A stretch of 17,710 bases of DNA from Clostridiales bacterium. Its GTDB lineage: Bacteria; Bacillota; Clostridia; Tissierellales; Sedimentibacteraceae. The position numbers and the translations under genes were made by a program. This document shows, piece by piece, positions 14,316 to 17,710 of the stretch. Where the stretch lies: contig DNNJ01000278.1 in the NCBI GenBank assembly GCA_003487955.1, positions 1 through 17,710 of the forward strand, written 5' to 3'. A model generated the notes under the pieces. It ran no database searches. It was given only the letters and a program-made list of their open reading frames with translations, and was not told where the DNA came from. Each line of letters opens with the position of its first letter. The first letter of the stretch is position 1.

Positions 14316-14513
14316 TTAAAGTTCGATCATAAAAAACCGATCGAAATAAGCATCTAATTTTTGAGCGTCTGACAGGTACAACATAGCTTTCCCCGTCTTA
14401 AACCGTGACAGACAAGATTCGTCAATGCCGGTAATCTTACTGATTTGCTTTGCTTTTAGTCCAACATCATTAGTAGCGTAGATTAATCTTTTTCTGAGCT
14501 TTCCCTGATCCAT
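14316..14513 (-). CDS. XRE-family helix-turn-helix regulator (Cro/CI-like)
   Basis: The 65-residue protein is essentially one helix-turn-helix domain. LKAKQISKITGIDESCLSRF is the HTH, followed by KTGKAMLYLSDAQKLDAYFD, the last helices of an HTH_3 fold. There is no dimerisation or cleavage domain, as in short Cro-like repressors. ATG 14511-14513 has AGGTG 5 bases upstream. A promoter with an inverted repeat lies just upstream, indicating autoregulation. It sits between the RNA polymerase gene and the late region, a good place for a switch controlling late transcription. The target beyond its own operator is unknown. Confidence 0.9.
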   Translation of the reverse strand: MDQGKLRKRLIYATNDVGLKAKQISKITGIDESCLSRFKTGKAMLYLSDAQKLDAYFDRFFMIEL

Positions 14514-14538
14514 GATTGCACCTGCCTTTCATTTTAAA

Positions 14539-14575
14539 TTGGTAAAAAATAATTTGAAATATATTATTTTACCAA
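14539..14575 (-). promoter_or_regulatory. Inverted-repeat operator upstream of the XRE gene
   Basis: TTGGTAAAA(A)ATAAT at 14539-14553 and ATTATTTTACCAA at 14563-14575 form a 13-pair inverted repeat, with an extra A in one arm and a nine-base spacer. It starts about 26 bases upstream of the regulator's start codon and overlaps its -10 box, fitting an autoregulatory operator for a dimer of the HTH protein. Confidence 0.6.
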
Positions 14576-14593
14576 AAACAGTACTTCCTTCAA
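14566..14593 (-). promoter_or_regulatory. Promoter of the XRE regulator gene
   Basis: On the minus strand TTGAAG (14593-14588) and TAAAAT (14571-14566) are 16 bases apart. The -10 lies within the right arm of the inverted repeat, so a bound regulator would block it. The leader to the start codon is about 50 bases. The structured region and late genes downstream may also be reached from here. Confidence 0.5.
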
Positions 14594-14601
14594 ATAAAAT
14601 A

Positions 14602-14651
14602 AATCCCTGAAAAAATGTTGTGATATAACATTTTTCGGGGATTCAGTTTTT
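14602..14651. terminator. Terminator after the RNA polymerase gene
   Basis: AATCCCTGAAAAAATGTT (14602-14619) pairs with AACATTTTTCGGGGATT (14627-14643) through about 16 pairs, with one mismatch and one bulge. The loop is seven bases. On minus it is followed by TTTATTTTATTT, on plus by CAGTTTTTT. It isolates the polymerase gene from the regulator and late genes for host RNA polymerase. Confidence 0.7.
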
Positions 14652-14666
14652 TGTAAATTTTACTTT

Positions 14667-17600
14667 TTATGCGTCTTGCTTTTGTTCATACTCATCTAAA
14701 AACATCCAGTGATAACCGCCGCTTGTTTTCCTTCTTTTCATACAAACGCCATCAACATCATCCCCTCTAAATCCCATTGATCTATCGGCTGCGCGCGCGC
14801 TTGGAAATACTTTTCCGTCTTCTAATCTAATAACAGGTTTTTGATTCTGATATACTCCCGGCTGCTTTGCAGTAGATTGATCAAAGATGAATTCATAATG
14901 CTCTTTTGTTTTTGACGGAACATAACGGTTAATCCAGTGTAGCATTCCCTTACAAGTGTTCGGAAGTTCAATTTCTTTTCCATCTTGCCTTATATAGTTT
15001 AAGCGTACTTTAGGAACAAGCGGATTTTTTAGATTGCTCTCAATCATATTATGCCGTTTTAGGCTTTCAAGGGCATCAGGCCAATCCCGTGTTTTAATTC
15101 CTGCCAATTGACAAATCCGGAATTTCGGAATTTCCCCGTGCTTTTTATTTGTACCAATCTTGATCAATTGCTCTTTTTCATTTCCAGTATTAATTTTTAA
15201 CCAAATATAAAGCATAGCATAATATAATTTTTTGCTGCGCCGAGTTTTTAATTGTTTATTAACAAACTTCTTATCCGCATCAGTAATGAATACTTTAGCT
15301 TTAATATTGTCAACCATCGGAATATCTTTTCTTGTAGAGGATAGTTTTTCGCGTTTCTTTTTCGCGTCAACAAGTTTATAATACTTTTTATCAAGTTCTT
15401 CCAGATTATATATTTTACTTTCCTGCTTTTCACCTTTTGCTCTTGCGATCATCTGATCAGGAAAGCATTCCCACAAAATATTTTTAGTAGTAATGTGTGA
15501 AAATGATTTTTCTGTGTAATAACAAATAATCATATCATTAATCAGACGATCTATATTAGGCTGGATCATTAATAGCTCAACTCTGCAATCGGCAAAGAAA
15601 AGCTCAAACTGCGAATTGTACGTTGATTGTCTTTCGGCATTATCGCTGTTAAGATCGGAAGGATCTTTTCCATTGTGGATTTCCTTAAAAAATTTTGAAT
15701 ATTCACTATTTAACGATAATAGCTTCTGTTTTACTTTTTTGTAGATTGTACCATTAGTCAAATCATAATCTCCCTGCAACAGCGTTTTCCAGTCAAACTC
15801 AGGCACATTATATTTCAACCGGATTTTTGAAATCTGATCAAACATATAATGGGAAATCCTGTGCATATTAGATGTTGAGTTATCATGAAGCGATCGTGTT
15901 TCACTATCAAAATCCTTAATATTCTCTTGTGCCGTTTGTTCTGCACCATATTCTTTATAGCTCCTGAATTGAAAGAACCACGGATTTTTACTGTCTTTCA
16001 AAACTCTTTTAATTTCTTTTGGCACAATAGCTTTAACACCAGTTTTAACAAAATCAATTGTTAAAGAATCAATCACGGACATCACTTTAATATAATCCAT
16101 TATTTTACCATTATTCGGATTTTCAGGCGTAATCATATTCCAAAGTTTCGAGGTATTATTAACCGTAGTTCCAATATCGTTCCTAAACCCAACAACATCA
16201 CTTTTTGCCATAGCCAGATAGTTATCGGCTTGCACTTGCTGATTTTCATTGGATTGATCAGAATTAAACAAAATTGTATTTGCTTCCTGCTTCTTCGCCG
16301 TCTGGACAATCTCAGGAGAAGAAATCCCAAAAATACAGTCTCCATCCAGATCAGCAGAATTCATTCTCAATAAGAATGTATCATACATGGATGTTATGTA
16401 TCCTGTATCTTGATACTTAAACCACTTCTTAATCTTCTCCCAATTCTCGCCGCTCTCGTCAACCACCTTCGCTGGACAGTGTTCACAGGCAATATGCGGG
16501 AATCGAATCAAATCGATTTCTTTTATTTTCTTATCTACAAAATATTTATTGTAGACCTCTCTCGCCTTTAGCAGCCCCGTAGGTTCTAATCCGAAGCTCC
16601 GTTGTGCAAGCCCAAAGAGATCCGGTTCTAGCGTCTGATAGCTGCCATCGACGCGAATCCTGATACAATTAATTCGCCTAAAATTAGTTAGTTCTTTCTT
16701 AATACAATCCCTTACATACTCATCATTCGCCAAAGCATGATTATATTTCAGTGCCATAAGAACAGGCGGGACATGATCGTCAGTCTGATCCTCATCATCA
16801 AGATTCCTCCATTTAATAAAGCTATCAATATCAGTATGCGCTTTCCTGACGGCCCTAACTGTTGGAGCGCAAAGAGATTTAATCTGATCGTCTGTAAATT
16901 GTAACGACTGTAGTGGCTGGTAGCTTATAACACAGTGGTCTTTAACACCTTTGGGGGATTTCTGTGTCCCTCGATAAGGAATCGAGTAATGACTAATGCC
17001 AAACGTCCGATGATAGCCGTACAGATCAGTATTAAACGCTGTTTCCCATTCGCTGAAACTGTTGTATAGCCCTGCAAATTTAACCATAGATTCCGTTAAA
17101 ATACAGTCGATCTTATCATCAAATAGATCCCACACACGGTTCCAACGGTCTGTAATCTTTCTCTTACCATATTCCTGCGCGAACCCCTTGATATCGAAAA
17201 CATACAGATTCCCCTTTGTGGCAGGAGCCATTCGCACTTGCCAGCTTGCCGGAAGATAATCAAGCCCTAATTCATTTTGCCATTCTCTGGCCTTATCTAC
17301 ATCGACCAACCCGCAGCCGTCAAACGGTAAAATATCAATTTCTTTTTTGACATTATGCTGTACTTTAGTCGATAGCTCATATTGATCATTTTCATTGATC
17401 CTACCTGTCACCACATCAAAAGTGTCTGATACTTTCTTGTGATAATCCTTAATGATTACAATATTCGGCGCAGAAACAGGTGTAGAATCCGTGCAACTTA
17501 ATCCGAGATAGGCATTCCATTTACAAGCCGGTTTTACCTTGCTTGGATCATGCGGATCAATTCCACACATACCAATCTCAAAAACCTTATCATAGAGTTC

Positions 17601-17710
17601 AGCAGCCACAAACAATACTTTCTTCTGTCGATTTTGGCCTGAATTACAGAATATTCTTTTAAACTTTTTACCGTTAACATAAATAATCCCATCATTGTAC
17701 AGGTGCTGGG
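14667..17710 (-). CDS. YonO-like single-chain RNA polymerase with C-terminal NUMOD-like module (5' end outside window)
   Basis: At least 1013 codons; the frame runs off the right edge, so the start is missing. Numbering here is from a TTG at 17615. Motifs in order match the YonO / QDE-1 double-psi-barrel superfamily: SGQNRQKKVLF (17616 and above), KWNAYLGLSCT (32-42), FDGCGLVD (98-105), WQVRMAPATKG with Lys134, LIRFPH (369-374), and the catalytic DLDGD at 422-426 (16338-16352). In SPbeta, YonO is a DNA-dependent polymerase for late genes. Residues about 765-900 look like a winged-helix region (RRSKKLYYAMLYIWLK, then DWPDALESLKRHNMIES). Residues 924-976 (PVIRLEDGKVFPSARAA ... GGYHW) are NUMOD-like. 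It lies directly upstream of the late module on the same strand. Template type (DNA versus RNA) is inferred from the phage relatives. Confidence 0.88.
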   Translation of the reverse strand, partial: QHLYNDGIIYVNGKKFKRIFCNSGQNRQKKVLFVAAELYDKVFEIGMCGIDPHDPSKVKPACKWNAYLGLSCTDSTPVSAPNIVIIKDYHKKVSDTFDVVTGRINENDQYELSTKVQHNVKKEIDILPFDGCGLVDVDKAREWQNELGLDYLPASWQVRMAPATKGNLYVFDIKGFAQEYGKRKITDRWNRVWDLFDDKIDCILTESMVKFAGLYNSFSEWETAFNTDLYGYHRTFGISHYSIPYRGTQKSPKGVKDHCVISYQPLQSLQFTDDQIKSLCAPTVRAVRKAHTDIDSFIKWRNLDDEDQTDDHVPPVLMALKYNHALANDEYVRDCIKKELTNFRRINCIRIRVDGSYQTLEPDLFGLAQRSFGLEPTGLLKAREVYNKYFVDKKIKEIDLIRFPHIACEHCPAKVVDESGENWEKIKKWFKYQDTGYITSMYDTFLLRMNSADLDGDCIFGISSPEIVQTAKKQEANTILFNSDQSNENQQVQADNYLAMAKSDVVGFRNDIGTTVNNTSKLWNMITPENPNNGKIMDYIKVMSVIDSLTIDFVKTGVKAIVPKEIKRVLKDSKNPWFFQFRSYKEYGAEQTAQENIKDFDSETRSLHDNSTSNMHRISHYMFDQISKIRLKYNVPEFDWKTLLQGDYDLTNGTIYKKVKQKLLSLNSEYSKFFKEIHNGKDPSDLNSDNAERQSTYNSQFELFFADCRVELLMIQPNIDRLINDMIICYYTEKSFSHITTKNILWECFPDQMIARAKGEKQESKIYNLEELDKKYYKLVDAKKKREKLSSTRKDIPMVDNIKAKVFITDADKKFVNKQLKTRRSKKLYYAMLYIWLKINTGNEKEQLIKIGTNKKHGEIPKFRICQLAGIKTRDWPDALESLKRHNMIESNLKNPLVPKVRLNYIRQDGKEIELPNTCKGMLHWINRYVPSKTKEHYEFIFDQSTAKQPGVYQNQKPVIRLEDGKVFPSARAADRSMGFRGDDVDGVCMKRRKTSGGYHWMFLDEYEQKQDA

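Noticed and set aside
1..17710. CRISPR array, transposase, toxin-antitoxin pair or defence island
   Set aside because: No regularly spaced repeats, no transposase or terminal inverted repeats, and no paired toxin and antitoxin genes were seen. All clear genes fit a phage late region.

Overview
The window is the left end of a temperate siphophage (prophage) in a spore-forming, low-GC Firmicute, probably a clostridium. Four things point to this host: the AT-rich sequence, strong AGGAGG-type ribosome binding sites, frequent TTG and GTG starts, and a fragment at the far left that reads as the C-terminus of the sporulation regulator Spo0A. Almost everything else lies on the minus strand and is read from right to left.

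Right part (about 14.6-17.7 kb): a very large gene, cut by the window edge, encodes a single-chain RNA polymerase of the two-double-psi-beta-barrel superfamily (YonO of phage SPbeta, QDE-1, cellular RNA-dependent polymerases). It carries the catalytic DxDGD motif, here DLDGD, and an unusual C-terminal NUMOD-like DNA-binding module. A terminator follows. Next come a small autoregulated-looking XRE repressor, a roughly 400-base gene-free stretch that folds into many hairpins (candidate structured RNA), and a free-standing HNH homing endonuclease.

Middle (about 4.0-13.3 kb): two small phage genes of unknown function lead into a complete HK97-type packaging, head and neck module. Its order is HNH protein, small and large terminase, portal, prohead protease, major capsid, head-tail connector, head closure, gp10-like and tail terminator. 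Two tandem phi13-type major tail proteins follow. The tail chaperone pair comes next and is expressed through a canonical A-AAA-AAC -1 frameshift site.

Left part (1-4.0 kb): a small basic ORF is followed by an internal intrinsic terminator and then the tape measure gene. The morphogenesis operon stops there at a second terminator. No distal tail, receptor-binding or lysis genes follow. Instead there is a short opposite-strand coiled-coil gene with its own promoter, then a cluster of four copies of CTTyATTGGT in both orientations (integrase or excisionase arm-type sites), then the spo0A 3' end and its terminator. This reads as a prophage attachment junction within spo0A.

Working model: the phage integrates at the 3' end of spo0A and uses its own YonO-like polymerase, at least in part, to transcribe the downstream late genes. 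Intrinsic terminators between modules may separate host-polymerase from phage-polymerase transcription. The missing tail-tip and lysis genes must lie at the other prophage end or be lost.
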